Shown here piece by piece: positions 26,172 to 35,582 of a DNA stretch of 64,000 bases; positions within the stretch are counted from its first letter, which is position 1; every line of letters begins with the position of its first letter. Where the stretch lies: NCBI RefSeq assembly GCF_001984215.1, contig NZ_CP019420.1:806001-870000 (forward strand), written 5' to 3'. Both the position numbers and the translations under genes were made by a program. The DNA comes from Mycobacterium sp. MS1601. Its GTDB lineage: Bacteria > Actinomycetota > Actinomycetes > Mycobacteriales > Mycobacteriaceae. The notes beneath the pieces are model-generated. The model was not told the DNA's origin and searched no databases. It saw only the letters and a list, made by a program, of their open reading frames with translations.

Positions 26172-26671
26172 CGCGTCACCCCCATCTCCTGCAGGACCAG
26201 TCGCAGTGCCCGCACGGCGTAGTGCAGCCGCGATTTCACGGTGCCTTCGGCGATCTGCAGATCGTCGGCGATCTGGGTGGTGGACCAGCCCAAGTAGTAC
26301 GACCGGCGGATCACCGCCCGGTGGTCGGCGGACAGTTGCGCCATGGCATCGCCCAGCAGCAGCCGGTCCAGCGCCGCATTGACTTCGTCCGGGCCTGGCA
26401 GCTCGATGCCGGTGTCCGGTGACTCACGGCGGAAGCGCGCACTGCGGCGTTCGTCGATGATCATGTTGCGGGCCACGGTGAACAGCCAGGCCCTGGCGGG
26501 CCGTCGGGTGTCGTCGATCGCCTCGGGATGTTCCCAGGCTCGCAGCAGCGTCTCCTGCACCACGTCTTCGGCGCGGGCCCGATCACCGGTCAAGCGCAGG
26601 GCGTATCGCCACAGCGCGGCAGCATGCGCGTCGTACAGCGAGCGCAGCGCAACTCCATCCGCGTCGTCCAC
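26168..26671 (-). CDS. sigL: ECF RNA polymerase sigma factor SigL
   Basis: A 167-residue ECF sigma factor. Region 2 reads LWRYALRLTGDRARAEDVVQ, then ARAWLFTVARNMIIDERRSA; region 4 reads AQLSADHRAVIRRSYYLGWS, then AEGTVKSRLHYAVRALRL. These follow mycobacterial SigL closely. It starts at GTG 26671 with GGGAGG 6 nt upstream. A SigL-type promoter directly precedes it, indicating autoregulation, and rslA follows with an ATGA overlap. It lies downstream of secY-adk-map on the same strand. Confidence 0.94.
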   Translation of the reverse strand: MDDADGVALRSLYDAHAAALWRYALRLTGDRARAEDVVQETLLRAWEHPEAIDDTRRPARAWLFTVARNMIIDERRSARFRRESPDTGIELPGPDEVNAALDRLLLGDAMAQLSADHRAVIRRSYYLGWSTTQIADDLQIAEGTVKSRLHYAVRALRLVLQEMGVTR

Positions 26672-26689
26672 GAGGAACCTCCCGAGTTG

Positions 26690-26717
26690 GACACGACGTA
26701 GGTGCCCAATCGGTTCA
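26690..26717 (-). promoter_or_regulatory. SigL-dependent promoter of sigL-rslA
   Basis: On the minus strand TGAACC (26717-26712) and CGTGTC (26695-26690) are separated by 16 nt. These match the reported SigL -35 and -10 elements of M. tuberculosis. The predicted start near 26683 leaves about 12 nt before the GTG, placing the GGGAGG site at the very beginning of the transcript. Confidence 0.65.
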
Positions 26718-26766
26718 AGTGTGCTCCTTCAGCCAAGGCAGCCACCTCGGCGGACATGCAGCGGTT

Positions 26767-27570
26767 CTAGAGCTCGAGGGTCAGGATGCGGGGTCCGTCG
26801 TCGGTGGCGGCGACGGTGTGCTCCCAATGCGCGGCGCGTGTTCCGTCGGTGGTGACCACGGTCCAGTCGTCGTCGAGGATCCGGGTCTGCGTGGTGCCCA
26901 GCGTCAGCATCGGCTCGATGGCCAGCACCGAGCCGGCCACCAGCATCGGCCCCCGGCCGGGCGGGCCTTCGTTGGCCAGGAACGGGTCCATGTGCATCTG
27001 GCGACCGATGCCGTGCCCGCCGTAGCCGGCGACGATTCCGAACTTGCGGTCGTATCTGATCTCGGCTGCTCGGGTGCCGCTCTCGATGGCGTGCGAGACG
27101 TCGCCCAGCTTGTTGCCGGGCACCATCGCAGCGATTCCGGCTTCCATGGATTCCCTGGTGGCCGCCGACAGGTTCTCGTCGGCCGCGATCAGCGGGCCGA
27201 CACCGAAGGTGACGGCGGAGTCACCGTGCCAGCCGTCGACGATCGCACCGCAGTCGATGGACACCAGGTCGCCGGAGCCCAGCACTTCGGCCGCGGACGG
27301 GATGCCGTGCACCACGCGGTCGTTGACCGACGAACAGATGCTGCCCGGGTATCCGTGATAGCCCAGAAACGACGGGATGCCACCGCCGTCGCGGATGACG
27401 GATTCGGCGATGCGGTCCAGATCCAGCGTCGAGACCCCGGGGACCGCGGCCTCGCGGACCGCGCGCAGTGCCTTGGCGACCAGCGAGCCGGCCACCGCCA
27501 TGGCGTCGAGTTCACCTGGGCTGCGTTGCGGCACGACCTTTCGCCCGCGCAGCCCGGGGATCGAGACCAT
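26767..27570 (-). CDS. map: Type I methionine aminopeptidase
   Basis: MAP removes initiator methionine from nascent proteins. The 267-residue product carries the five metal ligands in their usual settings: [19 protein letters not shown] (two Asp), [16 protein letters not shown] (His), [10 protein letters not shown] (Glu) and the C-terminal [12 protein letters not shown] (Glu/His). It begins at ATG 27570, overlapping the adk stop by one base (TAATG). The secY-adk-map order is conserved across Gram-positive bacteria. Confidence 0.96.
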   Translation of the reverse strand: MVSIPGLRGRKVVPQRSPGELDAMAVAGSLVAKALRAVREAAVPGVSTLDLDRIAESVIRDGGGIPSFLGYHGYPGSICSSVNDRVVHGIPSAAEVLGSGDLVSIDCGAIVDGWHGDSAVTFGVGPLIAADENLSAATRESMEAGIAAMVPGNKLGDVSHAIESGTRAAEIRYDRKFGIVAGYGGHGIGRQMHMDPFLANEGPPGRGPMLVAGSVLAIEPMLTLGTTQTRILDDDWTVVTTDGTRAAHWEHTVAATDDGPRILTLEL

Positions 27571-28115
27571 TACTTGCCGAGTGCCTGCAGTGCTCGGCCG
27601 AACACCTCGTCGAGGGATCCGACGGCGTCAACGGTCTTGAGGTCGGCGCTGTAGTGGTCCAGCAGCGGCGCCGTCTCGTCCCGGTACACCTTGAAGCGGT
27701 TGCGGATGACGTCCTCGGTGTCGTCGGCCCGGCCACGCCCTTTGAGGCGCTCCACCAGTTCCTCCTCGGGAACCCGGAACTCCACCACGGCGTCCAGCTT
27801 CAGGCCGCGCTTGCGCAGCATCTCCTCGAGCGCCACGGCCTGCTCCACCGAACGCGGGAAGCCGTCGAGGATGAAGCCGGCCGCCGCGTCCTCGTCGTCG
27901 AGCCGGTCGTCGACCAGGGCGTTGGTGAGCGAAGCCGGAACCAGATCACCGGCGTCGAGGTACTTCTTGGCCTCGATACCGAGCTCGGTGCCCGTGCTGA
28001 TGTTGTGCCGGAAGAGGTCGCCGGTCGAGATCTGCGGGACGCCGAGCTTCTCGGCGAGCTTGATGGCCTGGGTGCCCTTGCCGGCGCCGGGCGGTCCGAG
28101 CAAAACAATTCTCAA
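27570..28115 (-). CDS. adk: Adenylate kinase
   Basis: Adk interconverts AMP, ADP and ATP. The product has the P-loop [14 protein letters not shown]-binding [21 protein letters not shown] and the [18 protein letters not shown]; it is a short-LID mycobacterial type. The TTG at 28115 gives 181 residues starting at the family position (RIVLLGPPG); an alternative GTG at 28136 overlaps the secY stop by 4 nt and adds seven residues. Either way it is translationally close to secY and map. Confidence 0.93.
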   Translation of the reverse strand: MRIVLLGPPGAGKGTQAIKLAEKLGVPQISTGDLFRHNISTGTELGIEAKKYLDAGDLVPASLTNALVDDRLDDEDAAAGFILDGFPRSVEQAVALEEMLRKRGLKLDAVVEFRVPEEELVERLKGRGRADDTEDVIRNRFKVYRDETAPLLDHYSADLKTVDAVGSLDEVFGRALQALGK

Positions 28116-28132
28116 CTTACCGAACCCTTCTG

Positions 28133-29461
28133 TCACTTGAGGAAGCCTTCGTAATTGCGCTGCATGAGCTGACTCTCGATCTGCTTCACGGTGTCCAGGC
28201 CGACGCCGATCATGATCAGCACCGCGGTACCACCGAACGGCAGATTCTGTACGCCGCCACCGCTGTTGCCGATGTCCAGGAAGACGTTGGGCAGCACGGC
28301 GATGATGCCGAGGTAGATCGAGCCGGGCAGCGTGATCCGGCTCAGCACGTAGCGCAGGTAGTCGGCGGTGGGCTTGCCCGGGCGGATGCCGGGGATGAAG
28401 CCACCGAACTTCTTCATCTCGTCGGCGCGCTCGTCGGGGTTGAAGGTGATCGACACATAGAAGTAGGTGAAGAACACGATCAGGCCGAAGTACAGCGCGA
28501 TGTAAATGGGATCAGACGGGTTGGACAGGTAGTCCGCGACGAACTTCTCCCACCAGCCTTGGCCGGGGTTGCTGCTGCCGCTCTGGATCAACTGCGTGAT
28601 CAGCTGCGGGATGTAGATCAGCGACGACGCGAAGATGACGGGGATGACGCCGGCCTGGTTGACCTTCAGCGGCAGGTAGGTCGACGTTCCGCCGTACATC
28701 TTGCGGCCGACCATGCGCTTGGCGTACTGCACCGGGATGCGGCGCTGGCCCTGCTCCACGAACACCACGCCGATGACGATGATCAGCGCCGCGATGCACA
28801 CCAGGGTGAACACCATGCCACCGCGGCTGTCGAGGATGTTCTTGCCCTCGCCGGGGATGGCGGCGGCGATACCGGCGAAGATCAGCAGCGACATGCCGTT
28901 ACCGACGCCGCGCTCGGTGACCAGCTCGCCCATCCACATCACCAGGGCGGCGCCTGCGGTCATGACGATGACGATGACGACCAGGACGAAGATGCTCTGG
29001 TCCTGGATGATGTCCAGCGCGCAGCCCTGCAGCAGGCCGCCGTTGGCGGCCAGCGCCACGATCGAGGTGGCCTGCAGAACGGCCAGCGCGATGGCGAGAT
29101 AACGCGTGTACTGCGTCATCTTGGCCTGGCCCGACTGGCCTTCCTTGCGGAGTTGTTCGAAGCGCGGGATCACCACGGTGAGCAGCTGCACGATGATGCT
29201 CGCGGTGATGTAGGGCATTACGCCCACCGCGAACACGGACAGCTGCAACAGGGCGCCGCCGGAGAACAGGTTGATCAGGGAGTAGATCTGGCCGGACTCG
29301 CCGCCACTGACCTGCTCGATGCACTGCTGCACGTTGCCGTAGTTCACCCCGGGTGAGGGCAGCGAGGCGCCGACCCGGTACAGGATGACCATCGCCAGTG
29401 TGAACAGGATCTTTCGCCTGAGGTCGGCTGTCCGTAGCGCTGAGATGAAAGCCGAGAGCAC
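28133..29461 (-). CDS. secY: Preprotein translocase subunit SecY
   Basis: The 442-residue, ten-helix core of the Sec translocon. Landmarks are [20 protein letters not shown] at the N-terminus, the plug-region segment [20 protein letters not shown] and [20 protein letters not shown]. The start is GTG 29461 with AGGAGGAAGA just upstream; the longer frame to 29575 has no homology. In most bacteria secY follows rplO directly; here rplO lies about 19 kb away, beyond the catabolic genes. Confidence 0.97.
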   Translation of the reverse strand: MLSAFISALRTADLRRKILFTLAMVILYRVGASLPSPGVNYGNVQQCIEQVSGGESGQIYSLINLFSGGALLQLSVFAVGVMPYITASIIVQLLTVVIPRFEQLRKEGQSGQAKMTQYTRYLAIALAVLQATSIVALAANGGLLQGCALDIIQDQSIFVLVVIVIVMTAGAALVMWMGELVTERGVGNGMSLLIFAGIAAAIPGEGKNILDSRGGMVFTLVCIAALIIVIGVVFVEQGQRRIPVQYAKRMVGRKMYGGTSTYLPLKVNQAGVIPVIFASSLIYIPQLITQLIQSGSSNPGQGWWEKFVADYLSNPSDPIYIALYFGLIVFFTYFYVSITFNPDERADEMKKFGGFIPGIRPGKPTADYLRYVLSRITLPGSIYLGIIAVLPNVFLDIGNSGGGVQNLPFGGTAVLIMIGVGLDTVKQIESQLMQRNYEGFLK

Positions 29462-29741
29462 TCTTCCTCCTGGGCAGCCGGCTCTATGGCGACGTGCCGA
29501 TGGGGCTGGCCGGGCCAGCGACGGGTAAATCCTGAGTCCTACGCCGAGTACCGGCAGGCCAGAGTGGGTAACCACAGCCAGCGGCCTCGCGCGTCAAATC
29601 AGTGTACGAGAGTAACAGCCGGGTCCCCCATCGCCCGCATCGTCATGTCCCCGTCGTTCTCAGGCGCCTGTCAGTTTCACTCGCGTAGTGTCGAGACCAT
29701 CTTATTAAATCGGCTAATTAACTTCGGGAAGGGACACGACC
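29462..29741. other. Divergent region secY / UPF0677 methyltransferase with candidate secY promoter
   Basis: No gene is seen. On the minus strand a candidate secY promoter has TTGACG at 29597-29592 and TGGTTA at 29574-29569 with a 17-nt spacer, about 100 nt before the GTG; the -10 is weak. On the plus side the AT-rich patch 29700-29724 is the lowest-GC stretch nearby and probably contains the promoter of the first methyltransferase, whose AGGGA site precedes the ATG at 29742. Confidence 0.4.
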
Positions 29742-30671
29742 ATGCCGCGCACCGACAACGACACCTGGGACCTCGCCTCCAGCGTGGGCGCCACCGCCAC
29801 CATGGTGGCCGCGGCGCGGGCCATGGCCACCCAGGCCCCCAACCCGGTGATCGACGATCCGTTCGCCGAGCCTCTGGTACGCGCCGTCGGCGTCGACTTC
29901 TTCACCAAGCTGGCCTCCGGTGAGCTCAAGCCCGAGGACCTCGACCCCGGGACCGAGGCGTCGGCCCCGATGGGTGTCATGCGGTTCGTCGACGGCATGG
30001 CCGCCCGCACCCGCTTCTTCGACGAGTTCTTCCAGTCCGCCACCCGGGCCGGCGTCCGGCAGGCCGTCATTCTTGCGTCCGGCCTCGACGCGCGCGCCTA
30101 CCGGCTGACATGGCCGACTGGAACGGTCGTCTACGAGATCGACCAACCCGAGGTCATCGAATTCAAGCGCCGGGCCATCGCCGATCTGGGCGCCCACCCC
30201 ACCACCGAGCTTCGCCCGGTGGCCATCGATCTGCGCGACGACTGGGTGACGGCGCTTCGCGAGGCCGGACTCGACACCACCGAGCCCATCGCCTGGATCG
30301 CCGAGGGACTGCTGGGTTACCTGCCCGGCCAGGCGCAGGACACACTGCTGGACCAGATCACCGAGCTGAGCCCCGCCGGCAGCCGCTTCGCCCTCGAGGT
30401 GATGCCGGTCATCAGGGCCGACGAGCAGGAGGCGGCCCGCGAACGGATGCATTCGGTGACCACGAAGTGGCAGGAGCACGGGTTCGATCTGGACTTCTCC
30501 GAGCTGACCTTCCTCGGCGAGCGGGCCGACGCCTCGGCCTTTCTGGCCGAGCGTGGCTGGCAGGTGGAGGCGGTGCGGGCAAACGATCTGATCGTCGCGG
30601 CCGGCCTCATACCCGTCGAGGACGACCAGGTCGGCTTCGGCGACGTTCACTACATCACTGCGCTGCGGTGA
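29742..30671 (+). CDS. UPF0677 SAM-dependent methyltransferase (copy 1)
   Basis: A 309-residue class I methyltransferase of the family expanded in mycobacteria. Typical elements: DTWDLASSVGATATMVAAAR, DDPFAEPLVRAVGVDFF, VILASGLDARAYRLTWPTGT (SAM site), VYEIDQPEVIEFK and AEGLLGYLPGQAQD. Substrates are unknown for nearly all members. First of three tandem copies. The family next to secY is also seen in M. tuberculosis. Confidence 0.92.
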   Translation: MPRTDNDTWDLASSVGATATMVAAARAMATQAPNPVIDDPFAEPLVRAVGVDFFTKLASGELKPEDLDPGTEASAPMGVMRFVDGMAARTRFFDEFFQSATRAGVRQAVILASGLDARAYRLTWPTGTVVYEIDQPEVIEFKRRAIADLGAHPTTELRPVAIDLRDDWVTALREAGLDTTEPIAWIAEGLLGYLPGQAQDTLLDQITELSPAGSRFALEVMPVIRADEQEAARERMHSVTTKWQEHGFDLDFSELTFLGERADASAFLAERGWQVEAVRANDLIVAAGLIPVEDDQVGFGDVHYITALR

Positions 30672-31576
30672 CCACACCCGCCGGGCGCTTCGATTCCGAC
30701 ACCTGGGACCTGGCCTCCAGCGTGGGGGCGACGGCCACCATGGTCGCCGCCGCCCGCGCGCTGGCCAGCGCCGAGCCCGACGCCCTGATCAACGACCCGT
30801 TCGCCGCTCCCCTGGTGCGTGCCGTCGGGGTGGAGTTCTTCACCAAGATGGTCGACGGTTCATTGCAGGTTCCGGAGGAAGCCGCCGAGGCGGCGACTGC
30901 CATGACAACCGTGATGGCGGTCCGCACCCGATTCTTCGACGACTTCTTCATCCACTCGGGCTTGCCGCAGGCGGTCATCTTGGCCTCGGGCCTCGATTCG
31001 CGTGCCTACCGCCTGCCATGGGCGCCGGGGGCCGTCGTCTATGAGATCGATCAGCCCGAGGTGATCGACTTCAAGACCAGGACGCTGGCCGAGTTGGGGG
31101 CCGAACCCACCACGGATCGCCGCACGGTCTCGGTCGATCTGCGTGACGACTGGCCCGCCGCGTTGCGCGGCGCCGGTTTCGACGACTCTGTGCCCACCGC
31201 GTGGAGCGCTGAGGGGCTGTTGATCTATCTGCCACCCGAGGCGCAGGACCGGCTGTTCGACCACATCACCACGCTGTCGGCGCCCGGGTCGACGTTGGCC
31301 ACCGAGTACCACCGCGACGCCGGAGCCGCCATCGGGCAGCGAGCCGCCGAGATCCGACGCCAGTGGGGTGATCAGGGCTTTGATCTGGACTTCGCCGATC
31401 TGTCGTATCCGGGCGAGCGCCATCCGGTCACCGACTACCTGAGCGCCCGCGGATGGGACGTCACCGCCCGCTCGAGACCTGACGTGTTCGCCGACTACGG
31501 GCAGTGCTTCCCGACATCGGAGGCCCTCGCTCCGCTGCGCAACTCACTATCCGTGATCGCCACCAGGAGCGCCTAG
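30668..31576 (+). CDS. UPF0677 SAM-dependent methyltransferase (copy 2)
   Basis: A 302-residue paralogue. It starts with GTG 30668, overlapping the previous stop by four bases (GTGA), so translation is coupled to copy 1. Motifs: DTWDLASSVGATATMVAAAR, VILASGLDSRAYRLPWAPGA, VYEIDQPEVIDFK and AEGLLIYLPPEAQDRLF. The open frame upstream of 30668 is a shadow of copy 1. Substrate unknown. Confidence 0.92.
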   Translation: MTTPAGRFDSDTWDLASSVGATATMVAAARALASAEPDALINDPFAAPLVRAVGVEFFTKMVDGSLQVPEEAAEAATAMTTVMAVRTRFFDDFFIHSGLPQAVILASGLDSRAYRLPWAPGAVVYEIDQPEVIDFKTRTLAELGAEPTTDRRTVSVDLRDDWPAALRGAGFDDSVPTAWSAEGLLIYLPPEAQDRLFDHITTLSAPGSTLATEYHRDAGAAIGQRAAEIRRQWGDQGFDLDFADLSYPGERHPVTDYLSARGWDVTARSRPDVFADYGQCFPTSEALAPLRNSLSVIATRSA

Positions 31577-31750
31577 ATGTCGACCGGCCTCTCCGTACCG
31601 TCGGTGTGGCCGCAGGCGGCGCTCGCCGCGGACGGTCTCGCGTTCGCCGCCAAGGGTTTTGAGCTTCCCGCCGATCAGCCGGTGGAGTTCGTCGGCGACC
31701 ACTCCGGCTCTCTGACCGCCGTCCTAGAGTGGAGCCATGGCACGCACTGA
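31577..31750 (+). CDS. Possible 57-residue small ORF or gene remnant
   Basis: Directly after the copy 2 stop an ATG opens a 57-codon frame (MSTGLSVPSVWPQAALAADG, ending AVLEWSHGTH) with GC-rich third positions like a real gene. It overlaps the start of copy 3 by 14 nt and contains its proposed -10 box. I do not recognise the protein. It could be a small protein, the 5-prime stub of a lost gene, or chance. Confidence 0.3.
   Translation: MSTGLSVPSVWPQAALAADGLAFAAKGFELPADQPVEFVGDHSGSLTAVLEWSHGTH
31725..31730 (+). promoter_or_regulatory. -10 box for a leaderless methyltransferase 3 transcript
   Basis: TAGAGT fits TANNNT and ends 6 nt before the ATG at 31737. The spacing is the same as at rmlB and sppA. 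The GGAG between box and ATG is too close to the start codon to act as a ribosome-binding site. Confidence 0.45.
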
Positions 31751-32651
31751 AGGCGACTCCTGGGATCCGGCGTCGAGCGTCGGCACCACGGCCACCATGG
31801 TGGCGGCGGCCCGCGCCGCGGCCACACAAGCCGGCCGGTTCATCGAGGACCCGTGGGCCGCCCCCCTGGTCCGCGCGGTCGGCATCGACTTCTTCACCAG
31901 GATGGTCGACGGCGAGCTCGACATCGCCCAATTCCCTGACTTCACCCCCGAGCGCGCACAGCAGATGATCGACGCAATGGCGTTGCGCACCAAATTCTTC
32001 GACGACTACTTCTTGTCCGCGAGCGACGCCGGAATCCAGCAGGCGGTGATCCTGGCCTCGGGCCTGGATTCCCGCGCCTACCGGCTGCCCTGGCCGGGCG
32101 GCACCACGGTCTACGAGATCGATCAACCACAGGTCATCGATTTCAAGACATCGACGCTGACGAAGCTGGGCGCACAGCCGTCCGCGCTGCGGCGTGCCAT
32201 CGGGGTGGATCTGCGCGACGACTGGCCGGCCGCGCTGCTGGATGCGGGCTGGAGTGCCGAGCAACCCACCGCGTGGTGCGCCGAGGGGCTGTTGATCTAT
32301 CTTCCTGCCGAGGCGCAGGACCGACTGTTCGACACCATCAACGGGCTCAGCGCACCGGGCAGCATGATCGCCACCGAGTTCGCACCCGGCATCCTCGATC
32401 TGGACGCCGAGCGCGCCGCCGCGGCCTCTGCCGCGTTCGCCGGGCAGGGTCTGGATCTGGACATGGCGTCGCTGGTCTACAGCGGCCAGCGCCACAGCGC
32501 CGCGGACTACCTCGACCAGCGGGGCTGGGATGTCACCGCGGTACCGACGTCGGAGCTGTTCTCCCGCAATGGCCTTCACCCGCCACAGCCCGATGACCGG
32601 GATGCTCTCGGTGAGATCGTCTACATCAGCGCGACGTATCCCGGCGCCTGA
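31737..32651 (+). CDS. UPF0677 SAM-dependent methyltransferase (copy 3)
   Basis: A 304-residue third paralogue. Motifs: DSWDPASSVGTTATMVAAAR, EDPWAAPLVRAVGIDFF, VILASGLDSRAYRLPWPGGT, VYEIDQPQVIDFK and AEGLLIYLPAEAQDRLF. It is closer to copy 2 than to copy 1 in the SAM region. It ends in a hairpin whose 3-nt loop is the TGA stop codon, which probably terminates the methyltransferase transcript. Confidence 0.92.
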   Translation: MARTEGDSWDPASSVGTTATMVAAARAAATQAGRFIEDPWAAPLVRAVGIDFFTRMVDGELDIAQFPDFTPERAQQMIDAMALRTKFFDDYFLSASDAGIQQAVILASGLDSRAYRLPWPGGTTVYEIDQPQVIDFKTSTLTKLGAQPSALRRAIGVDLRDDWPAALLDAGWSAEQPTAWCAEGLLIYLPAEAQDRLFDTINGLSAPGSMIATEFAPGILDLDAERAAAASAAFAGQGLDLDMASLVYSGQRHSAADYLDQRGWDVTAVPTSELFSRNGLHPPQPDDRDALGEIVYISATYPGA

Positions 32652-32660
32652 GGCGCCGGG
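32640..32660 (+). terminator. Terminator-like hairpin with the stop codon in its loop
   Basis: CCCGGCGCC (32640-32648) pairs perfectly with GGCGCCGGG (32652-32660) around the TGA loop that is the stop codon of methyltransferase 3. No long T-tract follows, as is common for mycobacterial terminators. Confidence 0.6.
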
Positions 32661-32774
32661 TTCGCTTACTCGTAGACCCACAAACAACGCTTGACTCTCC
32701 CCTTGGGAGAGCCTTGAGGCTGTTGCCGTGGCAAGAAACCGGCGAAGGCGGCTCTTGACAGCAGCGCCATACCG

Positions 32775-32794
32775 ATATGCAATATATTGCGTAT
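32775..32794. promoter_or_regulatory. AT-rich palindrome upstream of the LuxR-type regulator
   Basis: A 20-bp palindrome with arms ATATGCAA and TTGCGTAT around TATA (one mismatch) lies 20-39 nt before the ATG at 32814. It is conspicuous for its low GC. It contains TATATT, which may be a -10 hexamer, so a bound protein would block transcription of the regulator. Confidence 0.5.
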
Positions 32795-32813
32795 CGCGAG
32801 AGGTGCATGCCCC

Positions 32814-35579
32814 ATGACAGAACTAATCGGTCGCAGCGTCGAACTCGGCCGGATCACACGCTTTCTCGAACAGACCCAGCACAGCGGCGACGTTCGACTG
32901 GTCCGCGGCGAACCTGGTGTCGGCAAGTCCGCGCTGCTCGCCGCCGCAGCAGCCCTGGCGCAGTCCATCGACACCCGAGTCCTACGGGCGTCCGGTTCGG
33001 AGTTCGAGGCAGACGTCAGTTACTCCGGGCTCAATCAGTTGCTCCTGCCTCTGCGCACTGAGTTGGACCGCCTGCCGCCGGGAGCTCGCGACGCATTGTC
33101 GGTTGCGCTGGGATTCGGCCCCGGTCCCCCGCCGGCTGCACTCCTTGTCTGCAACGCCGCCCTCTCCCTGGTTATCGCGGTCGCTGAGCAGCAACCGATC
33201 CTGCTGCTGGTTGACGACATCCAATGGATCGATCGAGCCAGCGCCTTTGTGCTCGGATTCATTGCCAGGCGACTCGAGGGGATTCCCGTCGGACTGGTGA
33301 TGTCCTGCCGGACGGACAGCGACAGCGTCCTCGACCGGCGCGGACTGTTCGAGCAGGTGGTCGAACCACTCGACCGCGCGGCGGCCGAACAACTGATCGA
33401 CACTCGGTTTCCGGGGCTGGCGCCGCGCATCAGACAGCGCGCGCTCGACCTCGCCCAGGGAAACCCCCTGGCGCTGACAGAGCTGCCCGTCCCACTGTCC
33501 GAGACCCCGCTGCACAACGTCGACCAGCCCGACGTCGTGCCACTGAGCGACCGGCTGCAGAAGCTGTTCGCCTCCCGCATCACGGCTCTGCCGCAAGACA
33601 CCCGCCGGCTGTTGCTCATCGCCGCCTTCGATGGCGGCAGCGACATCCGAGTGTTGCGCGAGGCGGTGGGTGAAAGTGGCAAACTGACCGACCTCGCTCC
33701 GGCCGAGCGGGCACAGTTGGTACTCATCGACGACATAGACCGGCGAATCACGTTCCGGCATCCGCTGATTCGCTCGACCATCGTTGCCATGTCCACCCAT
33801 GAGGAACGGCGGCACGCCCACCTGATCCTGGCCGATTCGCCGCACACCGAACAGCAACGGCGGGCCTGGCACCTGGCGGCAGCGGCTGTCGGGCCCGACG
33901 AAACCGCCGCCGGACTTCTCGACCGGGCCGCATGGCTGTCGATGCGTCGCGGCGATCCGCTGGGAGCCGTCTCAGCACTGGTCCGCGCCGCCGACCTGAG
34001 CACCACTACCCACGCGCGAGGACGCCGACTGGCCCAGGCCGCGTCCATCGGCGCGGAATCGGGGGGAACGCTCGGCAATCCGGAAACCCTTCTGGCAGAG
34101 GCACGTCGGGCGGGACCGGACTCCTGCGGGTCGTTACACGCAGCGAACGCCGCCACTTACCTGATGCTCAACGGCGACGGCGACGTGGACACCGCGCACC
34201 GACTACTCGTGGGGGCCATCGAGACTGCCGACCACGGTTACCGGGCCGACAATGCCGCCCTTGTCGAAGCCTTGCACACCCTGCTGTTGCTGTCCTGGTA
34301 TGCAGTCACCCCCGCGCACTGGGAACCGTTCTTCCGCGCGCTTGGGAAACTGACCCCCGAGCCGCCGGAGATCCTCGCCCTCGCCAGCACGACGTTCGCA
34401 GATCCGCTGCGTGCCGGTGTCACGTCGGCGGCTCGGTTGGACCGAGTCCTGACCGCCCTCCCGAGTGAGCGCGACCCGTCCACCATCATCAGAGTCGGTG
34501 CGGCGTCGGTCTATCTGGACCGGATGGCGCAGACACGGGAAGCGCACTGGAGGCTGGTCCACCAGGGGCGCGACGGCTCCTCCCCGCGGCGGCACATCGG
34601 CGCCCTGCTGCATCTGTGTCTCGACGACTTCCTCACCGGGCAGTGGGACGAGGCCGAAGAACTCACCCGTGAAGGTCACAAGCTCTGCGCAACCACCGGT
34701 TTCACGTTCTTCAACTGGTACTTCCAGTACACCGGCGCTGTCCTGGCCGCCGGTCGCGGTGACGTCGAAAGGGCATACGCGCTGGCAGACGAAATGAGCC
34801 GCTGGGCACAGCCACGACGGGTCACCAGCGTCCTTCTCTACGCTCACCACCCCCGCGCGCTCGCCGCGTCGGCTTCCGGCGACTTCGCCGCCGCATTCCG
34901 CCACGCCTCGGACATGAGCCCAGCTGGCACCCTCAATCCTTTTGTGCCGCACTGCACCTGGTTGATGTTCGATCTGGTGGAAGCGGCGCTACGCACAGGC
35001 CGCGACGCCGACGCGCACGCACACCTCGACGCCATGCGAGAAGCCGACGTGGCCGCGTTGTCGCCCCGGATGACTTTGATCCAGCGCGCAGTCGAGGCCC
35101 TCGTCCTCGACGACGACGAGGCAGACGACCGTCTGGACATCATCCTCGAGTCGGCGAACGCCGATCGATGGCTCTTCGAATCCTGTCGCATTCGCCTCGC
35201 CCACGCCGAGAACCTGCGAAGGCGCAAGATCGCCGACAAACCCAGACGCCACCTGCTGCTGGCGCGTGATGGTTTCGCTGCCATGGGCGCTCAGCCATGG
35301 CTTGCGCGCACCCAACAAGAACTGCGCGCCAACGGTTTGCGTCCGGCACACGCACCGCCACCGACATCAGCCTCGCTGACCGCACAGGAACTCGAAATCG
35401 CGAACCTGGCAGCCGGCGGTATGACCAACCGTCAAATCGCCGAACGCCTGTACCTGTCGCCCAGAACCGTGGGCACACACTTGTACCGGCTCTTCCCCAA
35501 GTTGGGGGTGTCCTCTCGTGCCGGGCTGCGTGATGCGCTGGCCGCATACGCATCGACGTCCGGCGCCGCCGACCCGTAG
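32814..35579 (+). CDS. Large ATP-binding LuxR-family (LAL) transcriptional regulator
   Basis: A 921-residue LAL regulator. An N-terminal AAA/STAND ATPase has Walker A GEPGVGKSAL near residue 33 and Walker B LLVDDIQWID near 139, with LIGRSVELGRITRFL before it. A long helical repeat-like middle follows (about 350-830). A C-terminal LuxR HTH (LTAQELEIANLAAGGMTNRQ, then YLSPRTVGTHLYRLF) occupies the last 65 residues. The ATG at 32814 is used rather than TTG 32787, which lies inside the palindrome. It probably controls neighbouring hydrolase genes; the inducer is unknown. Confidence 0.92.
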   Translation: MTELIGRSVELGRITRFLEQTQHSGDVRLVRGEPGVGKSALLAAAAALAQSIDTRVLRASGSEFEADVSYSGLNQLLLPLRTELDRLPPGARDALSVALGFGPGPPPAALLVCNAALSLVIAVAEQQPILLLVDDIQWIDRASAFVLGFIARRLEGIPVGLVMSCRTDSDSVLDRRGLFEQVVEPLDRAAAEQLIDTRFPGLAPRIRQRALDLAQGNPLALTELPVPLSETPLHNVDQPDVVPLSDRLQKLFASRITALPQDTRRLLLIAAFDGGSDIRVLREAVGESGKLTDLAPAERAQLVLIDDIDRRITFRHPLIRSTIVAMSTHEERRHAHLILADSPHTEQQRRAWHLAAAAVGPDETAAGLLDRAAWLSMRRGDPLGAVSALVRAADLSTTTHARGRRLAQAASIGAESGGTLGNPETLLAEARRAGPDSCGSLHAANAATYLMLNGDGDVDTAHRLLVGAIETADHGYRADNAALVEALHTLLLLSWYAVTPAHWEPFFRALGKLTPEPPEILALASTTFADPLRAGVTSAARLDRVLTALPSERDPSTIIRVGAASVYLDRMAQTREAHWRLVHQGRDGSSPRRHIGALLHLCLDDFLTGQWDEAEELTREGHKLCATTGFTFFNWYFQYTGAVLAAGRGDVERAYALADEMSRWAQPRRVTSVLLYAHHPRALAASASGDFAAAFRHASDMSPAGTLNPFVPHCTWLMFDLVEAALRTGRDADAHAHLDAMREADVAALSPRMTLIQRAVEALVLDDDEADDRLDIILESANADRWLFESCRIRLAHAENLRRRKIADKPRRHLLLARDGFAAMGAQPWLARTQQELRANGLRPAHAPPPTSASLTAQELEIANLAAGGMTNRQIAERLYLSPRTVGTHLYRLFPKLGVSSRAGLRDALAAYASTSGAADP

Positions 35580-35582
35580 CGA

